Origin: a virus
Direction: 5' to 3' (one strand)
Virus record (IMG/VR): IMGVR_UViG_3300042343_000382
Location: 1 to 61,662 of that record
Length of the DNA: 61,662 bases
Shown here: positions 33,037-42,019 of the stretch, piece by piece
Layout of the letters: each line of letters begins with the position of its first letter
Position numbering within the stretch: position 1 is the stretch's first letter
The notes under the pieces: generated by a model
Database searches by the model: none
Told to the model about the DNA's origin: nothing
The model's input: only the letters and a program-made list of their open reading frames with translations
Program-made: the position numbers and the translations under genes

Positions 33037-33374
33037 ACAAAAATAAAATGAAGGCAATATCGGAGGCTTACGATAGGATTCGAGCGATAGAGAACGACAT
33101 ACGGATCATACAGGCTACAGCCGAGAAGGTGCTTGACAAGAACACCGTCTCCTGGCTGTCACTAGACTTTGAGGACGACCTCCTTAATAGTATGCAGACG
33201 CAGACCTGGACTACTCAAACTACAACAGGATCGTTCTTTATGTCTAGTGAGGTGAAGCCTGAGGAGGACAACGGATTTAGTATGGACATACCCGACACGG
33301 TTACCCTTGAAATTCTTGGGGTTATATTAAGATACAAACAACAACTTATTCAAAATGAAAATAACAATATTTAA
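33033..33374 (+). CDS. Protein ahead of primase-helicase, unknown function
   Basis: 113 residues with an N-terminal helix (AISEAYDRIRAIENDIRIIQ) and a Thr-rich middle. It overlaps the primase-helicase start by 20 nt, so the two are probably translationally coupled. Confidence 0.55.
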   Translation: MNKNKMKAISEAYDRIRAIENDIRIIQATAEKVLDKNTVSWLSLDFEDDLLNSMQTQTWTTQTTTGSFFMSSEVKPEEDNGFSMDIPDTVTLEILGVILRYKQQLIQNENNNI

Positions 33375-35757
33375 GGACATCCGAAGCACCTCAACACCGT
33401 TCTATAGACACATAGACGTGGTGCTTGAGAGGATAAGAACAGGCTCAAGCAGGGAGCTTATCGAGAGCATACAGCAGGAGCAGGACAAGTCAACCCGTAA
33501 CGAGTTGAAGAAGTCACTCCCAGCGATATGCTTCTCGGGTATATTCACCAAGCGTGCCGATAACTCAATAACTGAGCACAGCGGACTGATCTGTCTAGAC
33601 TTTGATGGATATGCCAGTAAGAAGGAGATGATGGCTGAGAAGCGCTCTATTGCGTCAGACGAGTATGTTATGTCTGTCTTCGTGTCTCCGTCTGGGGATG
33701 GACTGAAGGTTCTTGTTAAGATACCACAGGACATAGACAACCACGTGAGGTACTTCAACGCGCTTGAGAGGCACTTCAACTCACAATACTTCGACACCAC
33801 GTCCAAGAACATATCGAGGGTGTGCTACGAGTCGTACGACGAGGAGGTATACATCAACAAGGAGTCTAAGGTCTGGGAGCAGATGCACGAGGACGAGTTC
33901 GTTGAGATCCAGAAGGCATCGAGCGCACCAACTATTCCGATTACCAACGAGAACAAGATCGTCGACATACTCATAAAGTGGTGGACATCTAAGTACGGTA
34001 TGGTGGACGGTGAGCGTAACCACAACGTGTACATACTGGCTGCAGCCTTCAACGACTACGGGATAAACAAGTCGCTGGCTGAGTACATAATAGGTCAGTT
34101 CGAGCAGACCGACTTCCCTATGTCTGAGATTAAGATGACCATAAACTCAGCCTACAGCCACACCAATAAGTTTGGCACGAAGTACTACGAGGACACGGCA
34201 CGTGTGTCTCAGCTTAAGAAGAAGGTGAAGGACGGGGCGACAGCCAAGCAGATTAAGTCTGAGATGACTGACATTGAGGAGGGTGTCATCGACGCGGTCT
34301 TGGATAAGATTGATAGCGACACAAAGCGTTTCTGGACCAAGAATGACAAGGGTGCTGTGAGCATTATTCACTTCCTATTCAAGGAGTTCTTGGAGGATAA
34401 CGGGTTCTATAAGTTCTACCCTGAGAACACCAAGACGTTTGTCTTTGTAAAGGTCACAAACAACCTGATAGACAACACGTCGGAGGATGAGATCAAGGAC
34501 TTCGTTCTTGCGTACCTTGAGAATATGGACGACCTGTCGGTGTACAACTACTTCGCGGACAAGACTAGGTTCTTTAAGGAGGACTTCCTGTCACTGCTTG
34601 GTTCGGTGGACGTATACTTCGTGGAGGACACGGCAGACACGGCTCACCTGTACTACAACAACTGCGCGGTCAAGGTGACCAAGGATAAGGTGGACATAAT
34701 AGACTACATAGACCTTGAGGGTTACATATGGATGGACCAGGTGATAGACAGAGACTTCGCGATATGTGAGGTCACCGAGTGCGACTTCAAGACCTTCGTC
34801 TCCAACATAGCGGGTGATGACTCCCAGAGGGTTAGCTCGATGGAGAGCACGATAGGGTTCCTGATGCACGGCTACAAGAACCCGTCATACTGCCCAGCGA
34901 TCATCCTGAACGATGAGGTTATATCTGATAATCCTGAGGGTGGTACGGGTAAGGGGCTGTTTGTCAACGCGTTGTCTAAGATCAAGAAGACGGTCACCAT
35001 AGATGGTAAGTCGTTTAACTTTGACAAGTCGTTCGCCTATCAGACAGTCAACGTAGGTACACAGGTGCTGTGTTTTGATGACGTTAAGAAGCACTTCGAC
35101 TTCGAGCGTCTGTTCAGCGTTGTTACTGAGGGGCTTACGGTTGAGAAGAAGAACAAGGACGCGATCAAGCTGCCTTTCAACCGCTCACCTAAGATTATGA
35201 TCACCACTAACTACGCCATCAAGGGCAAGGGGAACTCGTTCGAGAGGCGGAAGTGGGAGCTAGAGTTCAGGCAGTTCTACAGCAAGGAGTTCACACCATT
35301 CGTTGAGTTTGGACGTATGCTGTTCAACGACTGGGACGAGGAGGAGTGGTGCAAGTTCGACAACTATATGATAAATAATTTGAAGTCATATCTAGATACT
35401 GGACTAATAAAGAGTACATTTGTAAACCTTAAGGTTCGTAAGTTGTCGGCAGAGACCTGTCACGAGTTCATCGACTGGTGTGGTATGATAGACGGTAACT
35501 CTCACAACGACAAGATGCGATTGGATGAGCTGTTATATAAACAAGACCTTTACCTGGACTTCATTATGGACAACCCAGACTTTGCACCAAAGGCTAAGAT
35601 GACCATCAGTAGGACTCTGTTTTACAAGTGGTTAGTATCTTACGGACTGTATGTGACTGGCGTTACTCCACTTGAGGGTAGGGATGCCAACGGCAGGTGG
35701 ATTAAGTTCATCACTAAGGATGGAGACACGCATAACACTGAAGAGTTTAAGTTTTGA
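33355..35757 (+). CDS. Primase-helicase (VirE N-terminal/BT4734-type plus D5-like ATPase)
   Basis: 800 residues. Residues about 1-175 match the VirE/BT4734-type primase-like domain (SGLICLDFDGY, then VFVSPSGDGLKVLVKI). A primase C-terminal helical part follows near 220-275. The D5-like helicase ATPase has Walker A NPEGGTGKGLF near 526, Walker B VLCFDDVKKHF near 571 and the KIMITTNY sensor near 612. It would open and prime the replication fork. No DNA polymerase is encoded, so it probably recruits the host replisome. Confidence 0.85.
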   Translation: MKITIFKDIRSTSTPFYRHIDVVLERIRTGSSRELIESIQQEQDKSTRNELKKSLPAICFSGIFTKRADNSITEHSGLICLDFDGYASKKEMMAEKRSIASDEYVMSVFVSPSGDGLKVLVKIPQDIDNHVRYFNALERHFNSQYFDTTSKNISRVCYESYDEEVYINKESKVWEQMHEDEFVEIQKASSAPTIPITNENKIVDILIKWWTSKYGMVDGERNHNVYILAAAFNDYGINKSLAEYIIGQFEQTDFPMSEIKMTINSAYSHTNKFGTKYYEDTARVSQLKKKVKDGATAKQIKSEMTDIEEGVIDAVLDKIDSDTKRFWTKNDKGAVSIIHFLFKEFLEDNGFYKFYPENTKTFVFVKVTNNLIDNTSEDEIKDFVLAYLENMDDLSVYNYFADKTRFFKEDFLSLLGSVDVYFVEDTADTAHLYYNNCAVKVTKDKVDIIDYIDLEGYIWMDQVIDRDFAICEVTECDFKTFVSNIAGDDSQRVSSMESTIGFLMHGYKNPSYCPAIILNDEVISDNPEGGTGKGLFVNALSKIKKTVTIDGKSFNFDKSFAYQTVNVGTQVLCFDDVKKHFDFERLFSVVTEGLTVEKKNKDAIKLPFNRSPKIMITTNYAIKGKGNSFERRKWELEFRQFYSKEFTPFVEFGRMLFNDWDEEEWCKFDNYMINNLKSYLDTGLIKSTFVNLKVRKLSAETCHEFIDWCGMIDGNSHNDKMRLDELLYKQDLYLDFIMDNPDFAPKAKMTISRTLFYKWLVSYGLYVTGVTPLEGRDANGRWIKFITKDGDTHNTEEFKF

Positions 35758-36020
35758 TAGATCCAGATGACTTCAGGTGGGCGATACAGAATGACTGGCA
35801 GGTGTACGTCAAGCCCTACGGAGGTGGGGCGTACATAGCCGTCAGGAAGGGAGGCATAACCGCGTGTGGTAAGGACTACCACTACGACAGGGAGACAGGA
35901 TTGGAGTACTACTCCAAAGAAAATTTAGGTAAGGTGTATTATAAAAAAATAGAGATGGCGATGGATGTATTGCCAAAGGTATATAAATTTTTAAGATATG
36001 GAACAGATAATAATAGATAA
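35754..36020 (+). CDS. Small protein with TTG start
   Basis: 88 residues. The best start is TTG at 35754, overlapping the primase-helicase stop (TTGA); no ATG gives the conserved N-terminus. The sequence (WQVYVKPYGGGAYIAVRKGG) suggests a small beta domain. Function unknown. Confidence 0.55.
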   Translation: MIDPDDFRWAIQNDWQVYVKPYGGGAYIAVRKGGITACGKDYHYDRETGLEYYSKENLGKVYYKKIEMAMDVLPKVYKFLRYGTDNNR

Positions 36021-36270
36021 CAAACACGAGTACGATTACAAGTTAGATAACACAAGACACGAGTTGCACTTCTCGGATAATGATGAGTGGACACGTCCAG
36101 GTGATGTAGGGTTGGAGATATTTGATGACGGAGACGGATTAGACGTGCGAACAGATGATGGTTCATTAGTCTACCTAGACTACCACACAGCAGAGATGTT
36201 GCTTGTGTTACTAAAGTTAGTGAACAGAAAAATAACTTACGAGGTAGTAACTAAAAAAGAGAGGCTATGA
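35998..36270 (+). CDS. Small acidic protein, unknown function
   Basis: 90 residues, Asp/Glu-rich, beta strands then a helix. It overlaps the previous gene by 23 nt and the next by 4 nt. No family was recognised. Confidence 0.5.
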   Translation: MEQIIIDNKHEYDYKLDNTRHELHFSDNDEWTRPGDVGLEIFDDGDGLDVRTDDGSLVYLDYHTAEMLLVLLKLVNRKITYEVVTKKERL

Positions 36271-36425
36271 AAATAATAATTGAAGATAAATTCGAGATAT
36301 ACTCTACCGAGTTTACTAATATGGATGTGTCTATGGAGCAGATTGTAAATTCTTTCAAGGGAATGCTTATGAATTACGGGTTTCATATAGACACTATTAA
36401 CGAATATTTTAAGACAGATGACTAA
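36267..36425 (+). CDS. Small protein, unknown function
   Basis: 52 residues (MKIIIEDKFEIYSTEFTNMD at the start). It is coupled to both neighbours by 4-8-nt overlaps. No family was recognised. Confidence 0.5.
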   Translation: MKIIIEDKFEIYSTEFTNMDVSMEQIVNSFKGMLMNYGFHIDTINEYFKTDD

Positions 36426-36693
36426 TTTAAAGAACATCCGTCAGATGACACTGCCGTTATTAGTAGAAGACAAGGCGAATCATTTAATTTATGGAATAGC
36501 TATATATATGCTTTCCTATATTTTTTTAGATAGGTTCTATGCTATGATTCCAGTTATAATTATAGGTGCCCTAAAGGAAGTTTTTGATCACTATTCAGAA
36601 AAAAACAACGCGGATATTTTTGATTTTATCTGGACTGTTGTTGGTGGGTTAATATGTGAGTTAATAATAATAATAAATTTAAATAAGCTATGA
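36418..36693 (+). CDS. Small multi-pass membrane protein
   Basis: 91 residues with hydrophobic segments at about 22-37, 41-53 and 67-87. The first is preceded by EDKANHLIYG, a His-containing motif seen in some VanZ-like and phage membrane proteins. Its role is unknown; a place in host-envelope modification is possible. Confidence 0.5.
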   Translation: MTNLKNIRQMTLPLLVEDKANHLIYGIAIYMLSYIFLDRFYAMIPVIIIGALKEVFDHYSEKNNADIFDFIWTVVGGLICELIIIINLNKL

Positions 36694-37217
36694 GAGAATA
36701 TAAAAACAGGTACGGTGATGTGTTCACATTTAGAGAGGATGACCACCAGGACATTTTATGGGAGGGTAACTTTGAGTACTGCAGGTTCGGTATGCCGAAT
36801 GACTACACAATGGCTTACGAGGCTTATCTAAAGGATAACGAGCACGTTCAGTCCTTGATGCCACTTAAACAGTTTAAGGAAGCCGTTCACGAGTATGATG
36901 ACGAGACTCATCAGTACATATACGACAAGTACGTCAGGATGGTTGGCTCACTGGTTAATGAGATTGAGATGGTGGATCCGAGTGGTGGTCCTTACATCAC
37001 TAGAGGTATGCCATTGGACAGCTTTGGGTTCAAGGACTATATAGTCAAGGACTTCAAGCGTATTGATACTGGATACAAGATCATCACAGAGAAGTGTGAC
37101 TACTGCGGTCTTGCAGGTAAGAAACATAAGATGGGATGCGAGACACGTAAGGTGACTATATTCTACGAACAGATGGAGAAGGAGGTGCACCAGAACAGGA
37201 GTAACCTAAACGAGTAA
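36690..37217 (+). CDS. Protein with C-terminal Cys cluster, unknown function
   Basis: 175 residues. Near residue 138 it has CDYCGLAGKKHKMGC, a likely zinc-binding knuckle with three Cys and a His. The N-terminal part is acidic. It overlaps the membrane protein gene by 4 nt. No family was recognised. Confidence 0.6.
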   Translation: MREYKNRYGDVFTFREDDHQDILWEGNFEYCRFGMPNDYTMAYEAYLKDNEHVQSLMPLKQFKEAVHEYDDETHQYIYDKYVRMVGSLVNEIEMVDPSGGPYITRGMPLDSFGFKDYIVKDFKRIDTGYKIITEKCDYCGLAGKKHKMGCETRKVTIFYEQMEKEVHQNRSNLNE

Positions 37218-37219
37218 GA

Positions 37220-37277
37220 TTGTATATTATATTATACAAAAACACTGAAAAGTGTATAAAATGTATACTATATTGTA
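37220..37277. promoter_or_regulatory. Cluster of AT-rich inverted repeats (operator candidate)
   Basis: Within 90 nt before the next gene lie TTGTATA/TATACAA (37220-37239), the hairpin ACACT-GAAA-AGTGT (37242-37255) and further TGTATAC-type half-sites. This dense dyad symmetry looks like a repressor operator or promoter region. Confidence 0.4.
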
Positions 37278-37307
37278 CGAATAAATGTAACTTAAACGAT
37301 TAAACTT

Positions 37308-37901
37308 ATGAGACTAAAGTATTTTATAAACGACTTTTATTTTTTGAGAGTATATAACTCTCCATTTAAACCTTTAAAACTTAAGTTTTATTGCGGTAAG
37401 ATTGCATTAGGTACACCATATTTTTATCCACGCAAATGGGTAAAGGGTACGCCTAAGTTAATTAATGATTCTGTTTTAAAGCATATAGAGAGAGAAAAAA
37501 GATATAATGAACTCAATCCTAATCACGCAAGAACTATAAAATCTTATGATGAAATATACGAGGAAAAGAAAAGTTATTCCTACGCTGTTCCTAAAAAGAT
37601 AGGATTTGATTTTGTTAGACTGGGTTGGAAGACTAAATATGATGACTACAGATTTGAATGGAGTCCTATGATTTCTTTTGTATTCTTTAAATGGCAGATA
37701 GCTGTAACATTTGTTGCACCACATTTAGACCATTACTGGGAAAGTTGGTTGTATTATACAAGAGAAACTAAAGGCACTACAGCAGAAAGAATAGCTCAGT
37801 GTAGGAAAGAAGCACCACAAACTTGGACAAGTCATAACAGTGATGGTACAAAAGAAACAATAGATTATTATAATTTAATCTTAAAAAAGAAATGGTTATG
37901 A
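37308..37901 (+). CDS. Conserved phage protein, unknown function
   Basis: 197 residues, basic, with many Tyr and Trp (FVRLGWKTKYDDYRFEWSPM and FVFFKWQIAVTFVAP). No recognised domain. It overlaps the helicase start by 4 nt, so it may work with it. It is more A/T-rich than the genes around it. Confidence 0.55.
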   Translation: MRLKYFINDFYFLRVYNSPFKPLKLKFYCGKIALGTPYFYPRKWVKGTPKLINDSVLKHIEREKRYNELNPNHARTIKSYDEIYEEKKSYSYAVPKKIGFDFVRLGWKTKYDDYRFEWSPMISFVFFKWQIAVTFVAPHLDHYWESWLYYTRETKGTTAERIAQCRKEAPQTWTSHNSDGTKETIDYYNLILKKKWL

Positions 37902-39118
37902 AATTACGTGAGTATCAAGTAGATATAGCCAACAAAGGTGTTAACGTACTTAAGTCAAAAGGAATAGTTTACTACGCACTAGAAGTTCGTGTAGGTAAAA
38001 CTTTGATATCCCTTGAGACAGCAAAGTTGTTTGGAGCTAAGAAAATGTTATTCCTTACCAAAAAGAAGGCTATATCATCTATCGAGTCTGACTACATTAA
38101 CTTTGGCTACGACAAGCACTTCGAATTGTTTGTGCACAATGACGAGTCTATGCACAAGATCGATGGTAAGTTTGACTTAGTTGTCCACGACGAGCACCAC
38201 CGCTTCGGATCATTTCCAAAGCCAAGCCTTGGAGCTAAGACCTTCAAGAAGATGTTCGGTCACCTTCCTGCTATATTCCTATCAGGCACGCCTAGTCCTG
38301 AGAACTATTCTCAGTTCTATCACCAGTTCTGGTGCAGTCTATTCTCACCATTCAAGGAGATAAACTTCTACAAGTGGGCTGCTAACTACGTGAATATCAA
38401 GATGAAACACCTAGGTTACGCTCAGGTTAAAGACTACACCGACGCTGACATCAACAAGATTATGAGTGTGATAAAGCTGTACATCATAACTTTTACGCAG
38501 GAGCAGGCTGGCTTTACGTCTGAAATTGAGGAGGAGGTTCTAAAGGTGAAGATGAAGAACTCTACGTATGAAATGTGCGACAGACTACGTAAGGATCTTG
38601 TGATAGAGGGTAAGAACCAGGTAATACTAGCAGACACGTCGGTAAAGTTACAGCAGAAGCTACACCAGATGTACTCAGGCACCATTAAGTTCGAGAGCGG
38701 TGATTCTATGGTTATAGATCTAAGCAAGGCTGAGTTTATACACTCTTACTTCAAGAATAAAAAAATTGGGATATTCTACAAGTTTGTGGAGGAACTTAAC
38801 GCATTAAAGACTATCTTTGGCGACAGGTTGACTACAGATCTTGATGAGTTTAATGATACCAATAAGTCTATAGCACTTCAGATTGTATCTGGACGTGAGG
38901 GGATCTCACTTAAGAATGCTGATTTTTTAGTGTTCTACAACATAGACTTCTCAGCCACAAGCTATTGGCAGGCTAGGGATCGAATGCTTACAAAAGATAG
39001 GTTAAACAATAAAGTCTACTGGATATTCTCCGACGGAGGTATCGAGGAGAAGATCTATAAGTCGGTCATTAAAAAGAAATCATACACAACCAACCACTTT
39101 AAAAAGGATTACCTATGA
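37898..39118 (+). CDS. SF2 (SNF2-like) helicase
   Basis: 406 residues when started at the ATG at 37898, which overlaps the previous stop; an ATG two codons earlier is also possible. Helicase motifs in order: I LEVRVGKT (about 26), II VVHDEHHRFG (about 95), III LSGTPSPE (about 130), and late motifs VSGREGISLKNADF and YWQARDRM (about 350). Compact SF2 proteins of this type act in DNA unwinding or branch remodelling during phage replication. Confidence 0.82.
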   Translation: MKLREYQVDIANKGVNVLKSKGIVYYALEVRVGKTLISLETAKLFGAKKMLFLTKKKAISSIESDYINFGYDKHFELFVHNDESMHKIDGKFDLVVHDEHHRFGSFPKPSLGAKTFKKMFGHLPAIFLSGTPSPENYSQFYHQFWCSLFSPFKEINFYKWAANYVNIKMKHLGYAQVKDYTDADINKIMSVIKLYIITFTQEQAGFTSEIEEEVLKVKMKNSTYEMCDRLRKDLVIEGKNQVILADTSVKLQQKLHQMYSGTIKFESGDSMVIDLSKAEFIHSYFKNKKIGIFYKFVEELNALKTIFGDRLTTDLDEFNDTNKSIALQIVSGREGISLKNADFLVFYNIDFSATSYWQARDRMLTKDRLNNKVYWIFSDGGIEEKIYKSVIKKKSYTTNHFKKDYL

Positions 39119-39525
39119 CACAGCAAGAAGAAGTTATGGAGTTGATTTCAACTCATCCTATTAAGAAATCAGATCTAGGTTTTCACGGTAACTTATTTGG
39201 AGGAAAGTTACTAGCCTGGATGGATGCCTCAGCCGCTGCCTTTGCGATGCAGGTCTGTGATACTCCAAGAATGGTCACCGTGATGATTGATCAGTGTTCA
39301 TTTAAAAAACCTGCAAAGGAGGGGCAATTGATTAAGATTTATGGTAGAGTCTCTAAGATAGGGAACACGTCCATAACAATTTATATGGAAGCTCGCTCAC
39401 ACAGTGTTTATTCTGGACAACAAAACACAATACTAGATACAAATATGAAGTTTGTAAGGATAGATGAAGGCGGAGACGCGATACCAATTTCAGGGAAAGT
39501 AAAACAAATATATAATAACCTATGA
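39115..39525 (+). CDS. Acyl-CoA thioesterase (hotdog fold, YciA-like)
   Basis: 136 residues, the normal size. HGNLFGGKLLAWMDASAAAF near residue 25 is the hotdog helix with the catalytic Asp. MVTVMIDQCSFKKPAKEGQL and SITIYMEARS are the following strands. These enzymes cleave acyl-CoA to fatty acid and CoA. A lipid-metabolism enzyme is out of place among replication genes and may be an auxiliary metabolic gene affecting host membrane lipids or CoA pools. It overlaps both neighbours by 4 nt. Confidence 0.85.
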   Translation: MTQQEEVMELISTHPIKKSDLGFHGNLFGGKLLAWMDASAAAFAMQVCDTPRMVTVMIDQCSFKKPAKEGQLIKIYGRVSKIGNTSITIYMEARSHSVYSGQQNTILDTNMKFVRIDEGGDAIPISGKVKQIYNNL

Positions 39526-39743
39526 AAGAAAAGTATATAAAAATGAGAAACAGTGGTAAGTATGACCTTCAGTGGTTCTACGACTATTACAGACAGAACA
39601 GCGGTGATAGTATAGACATCAACACGTTTGGTATGGTGTTTAACTCAGTTAATCTTGATAGCATACTAGAGCACATCGACAGGAAGTTTGGACTGACAAG
39701 GATTTACGATAAGAACAATAACTTTATAAAGGCGTATGACTGA
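39522..39743 (+). CDS. Small protein, unknown function
   Basis: 73 residues (starts MKEKYIKMRNSGKYDLQWFY). It overlaps the thioesterase by 4 nt and the VRR-NUC gene by 8 nt. No family was recognised. Confidence 0.55.
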   Translation: MKEKYIKMRNSGKYDLQWFYDYYRQNSGDSIDINTFGMVFNSVNLDSILEHIDRKFGLTRIYDKNNNFIKAYD

Positions 39744-39975
39744 GCAACAAATACAATCCAAGAGAATTAAACAGCTCGAGGCAGAGGGATACTACGTCTT
39801 GAAGCTCCAGAAGACAAACAAGAACGGCATACCTGACATCATAGCTTTAAAGGAAAACGAGATACTATTCTCGGAGATTAAGACACCTAAGGGCAAGCTG
39901 TCTGAGATACAGAAATACAGAATGAAAGAATTAGAGAGTTACGGATTTAAAACAGAACTATACAATGGAGAATAG
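39736..39975 (+). CDS. VRR-NUC nuclease
   Basis: 79 residues, a minimal stand-alone VRR-NUC domain. The core is GIPDIIALKENEILFSEIKT (PD ... ExK) followed by LSEIQKYRMKELESYG. Such nucleases are linked to Holliday junction or flap cleavage. It overlaps the next gene by 11 nt. Confidence 0.85.
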   Translation: MTEQQIQSKRIKQLEAEGYYVLKLQKTNKNGIPDIIALKENEILFSEIKTPKGKLSEIQKYRMKELESYGFKTELYNGE

Positions 39976-40429
39976 AGTAGAGAATTTATTAAACATCATA
40001 TCTAGTGAGTATGGTGTAGACATTTTTAGTAGTAGCAGGGAGAGGGACTGTGTTGAGGCGAGGGCGATATTTTCAAAGATCCTTTACTCGCACAACCACC
40101 TTGGGTATACAAAGATCGGTAGGTTGCTTGGTAAGAACCACGCGACTATCTATCACTACATCAAGAACTTTGATACCTGGAGTAAGTACGACGATAGGTT
40201 AAAATCAAAGTACCTTAACATCTTAAGCGTATTCTCAAGGGATATGGAGATAGGAAGCGTTGAGGATACTAGAAAGATATGGTACGAGAATATCATACTA
40301 TCAACAAAAATTGAAAAGCTAGAGGCTAAGCTGTCAAGTGAACTATACGCTTTACTTGACAAGGTTCCAGAGAACAAGGCGTTCCTAGTTTACGAGAGAC
40401 TTGAATCAATAATCAAGATGAACTGTTGA
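39965..40429 (+). CDS. DnaA domain IV-like DNA-binding protein
   Basis: 154 residues. Residues about 23-75 match the DnaA C-terminal helix-turn-helix: SRERDCVEARAIFSKIL, then YTKIGRLLGKNHATIYHYIK, equivalent to the DnaA-box recognition signature. The rest is helical, and no ATPase domain is present. It could recruit host replication proteins to a phage origin or compete with host DnaA. Confidence 0.75.
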   Translation: MENRVENLLNIISSEYGVDIFSSSRERDCVEARAIFSKILYSHNHLGYTKIGRLLGKNHATIYHYIKNFDTWSKYDDRLKSKYLNILSVFSRDMEIGSVEDTRKIWYENIILSTKIEKLEAKLSSELYALLDKVPENKAFLVYERLESIIKMNC

Positions 40430-40440
40430 TAACTTTTTAC

Positions 40441-40460
40441 GTCATAAATTAATTTATGAC
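40441..40460. promoter_or_regulatory. Perfect 20-bp palindrome (operator candidate)
   Basis: GTCATAAATTAATTTATGAC is a perfect palindrome in the 57-nt gap between the DnaA-like gene and the next gene. No T-run follows, so it is more like an operator than a terminator. Confidence 0.5.
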
Positions 40461-40486
40461 ATAAATTGCAATAAAAAACACACAAA

Positions 40487-40654
40487 ATGAGTAATACAGC
40501 CCACGTTAATTCGGTTATGAAGTCAATAAATTTGTACACCGACAACATCTATGAGAGCCTTATGGATGGAGATAGAGATGAATTGAACAGAAGTATCTAC
40601 CTACTAACAGCTCTGCTTAAGGAAATACAGCAGACATTTAAAGAAGAAATATAA
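40487..40654 (+). CDS. Small helical protein, unknown function
   Basis: 55 residues (MSNTAHVNSVMKSINLYTDN at the start), one helical hairpin. Its stop overlaps the start of the metallophosphoesterase gene (TAATG). No family was recognised. Confidence 0.55.
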   Translation: MSNTAHVNSVMKSINLYTDNIYESLMDGDRDELNRSIYLLTALLKEIQQTFKEEI

Positions 40655-41943
40655 TGAAACACAACTATCCATTTGAGATGCAGGAGAGGGTTCTCTCTCT
40701 TGTGTCCGAGGGGTTATCTATAACTGCTGCCTCAAAGGAGGCGTGCAAGGAGTATGGATACCCCTACGAAGACTCTATTAGGAGACACTTCTCAAACCAC
40801 ATAAACAAGGTGAACGAGACTACAGAGAACATCACCTACACCGACACTAATACCAATCAATACACATCAGAATTATCTAATATGCCATCAGCTTGGTCAT
40901 ATAAAGATAATAGATTTTATTCTATTGAAGAATATTGTGATGTATATGGTTTAGATAAAAAATCAGTTAAGAGTTCTAAGTTAGTTAGTCATAATGCTTC
41001 GCATATGGTATATAATATAGCATTCTTTACAGATGAAGAAGAAGCAGTTATAGAAGTAGATAATCATTTAGAAGATATTATTCAAAAATATATAAAGCCA
41101 ATCGAAGTAAAAACTCAGAAAAGAATAATTTCAGAATATTTTGATAGACTTGTTTATACCGATGTTCATATAGCTATGAATGTTCAAGGTAAAGATGGAG
41201 ATCCTTTATATGATGGAAAGTGGGATGAAGAAGAAATATTAAGTAGATTAGAACGTATGATAGATCACGTTAAAAGATTTAAATCTTCTGACATACTTAT
41301 CATTGATGATTTAGGTGATTTTATGGATGGACTAGGAGGTCAAACAACTAGAAAAGGACACGAGCTGCCTCAAAATATGAATGATAAAGAAGCTTTTGAT
41401 TTAGCCTTGCGTTTTAAACTTACTTTAGTTGATGCTTTAGTTTTAGAGTATGATAAAATAATATGTAATAATGTTACTAATGATAATCACAGTGGAGTAT
41501 TCTCTTATTTTGTTTCATCTGCTGTTAAAGGAATTTTAGAACAAAGATATCCTGGATTAGTTAAGGTTAATTCTTTTAAAAGATTTATGCATCACTATTC
41601 TATTAACAATCATACATTTGTAATATCTCACGGTAAAGATATTGGAGAGAATAAATTTGGGTTTAAACCAAAATTAGATGCTATACAAGCTGAAAAGATT
41701 GATCAGTATTGTAAAGAACATAAGTTATACAACGGAAACTTTATAGAGTTCTCTAAAGGAGATAGTCATCAAGCAATTTATGATGACACAACAAGTAATG
41801 ATTTTAGTTACTATAACTACCCTGCGTTTTCACCCCCGTCTAATTGGGTTAAAACAAATTTTAAAAACAGTAAATCAGGATTTAACTTTTTTAATATTCA
41901 AAAAGATAGTAATATAAAAGTATCAATACCATATTGGTTTTAA
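40654..41943 (+). CDS. Metallophosphoesterase (Mre11/SbcD-like) with N-terminal HTH-like region
   Basis: 429 residues. Residues about 1-50 resemble a helix-turn-helix (VLSLVSEGLSITAASKEACK). The calcineurin-like metal-binding motifs follow: YTDVHI near 172, IDDLGDFMDG near 222, NNVTNDNH near 276 and SHGKD near 330. It probably processes DNA ends. Codon use changes abruptly near 40850, from G/C-richer to very A/T-rich, which suggests a recent fusion or exchange between the two parts. Confidence 0.75.
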   Translation: MKHNYPFEMQERVLSLVSEGLSITAASKEACKEYGYPYEDSIRRHFSNHINKVNETTENITYTDTNTNQYTSELSNMPSAWSYKDNRFYSIEEYCDVYGLDKKSVKSSKLVSHNASHMVYNIAFFTDEEEAVIEVDNHLEDIIQKYIKPIEVKTQKRIISEYFDRLVYTDVHIAMNVQGKDGDPLYDGKWDEEEILSRLERMIDHVKRFKSSDILIIDDLGDFMDGLGGQTTRKGHELPQNMNDKEAFDLALRFKLTLVDALVLEYDKIICNNVTNDNHSGVFSYFVSSAVKGILEQRYPGLVKVNSFKRFMHHYSINNHTFVISHGKDIGENKFGFKPKLDAIQAEKIDQYCKEHKLYNGNFIEFSKGDSHQAIYDDTTSNDFSYYNYPAFSPPSNWVKTNFKNSKSGFNFFNIQKDSNIKVSIPYWF

Positions 41944-42019
41944 TTTGGCATAATTCTTGATATAATAAATATTAAGTTATTGAGATGAAGACTTTAACTT
42001 ATTATAAAATATTTTAAAT

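Noticed and set aside
33764-34871. Several open frames of 60-140 codons overlapping the primase-helicase gene on both strands
   Set aside because: All lie within a gene with clear domains and are Arg/Leu-rich shadow frames caused by its codon use.
41944-41968. Sigma-54-like TTGGCATAATTCTTGAT sequence
   Set aside because: It lacks the conserved TTGC end of the -12 element, and no activator or enhancer site is apparent; a coincidence is more likely.
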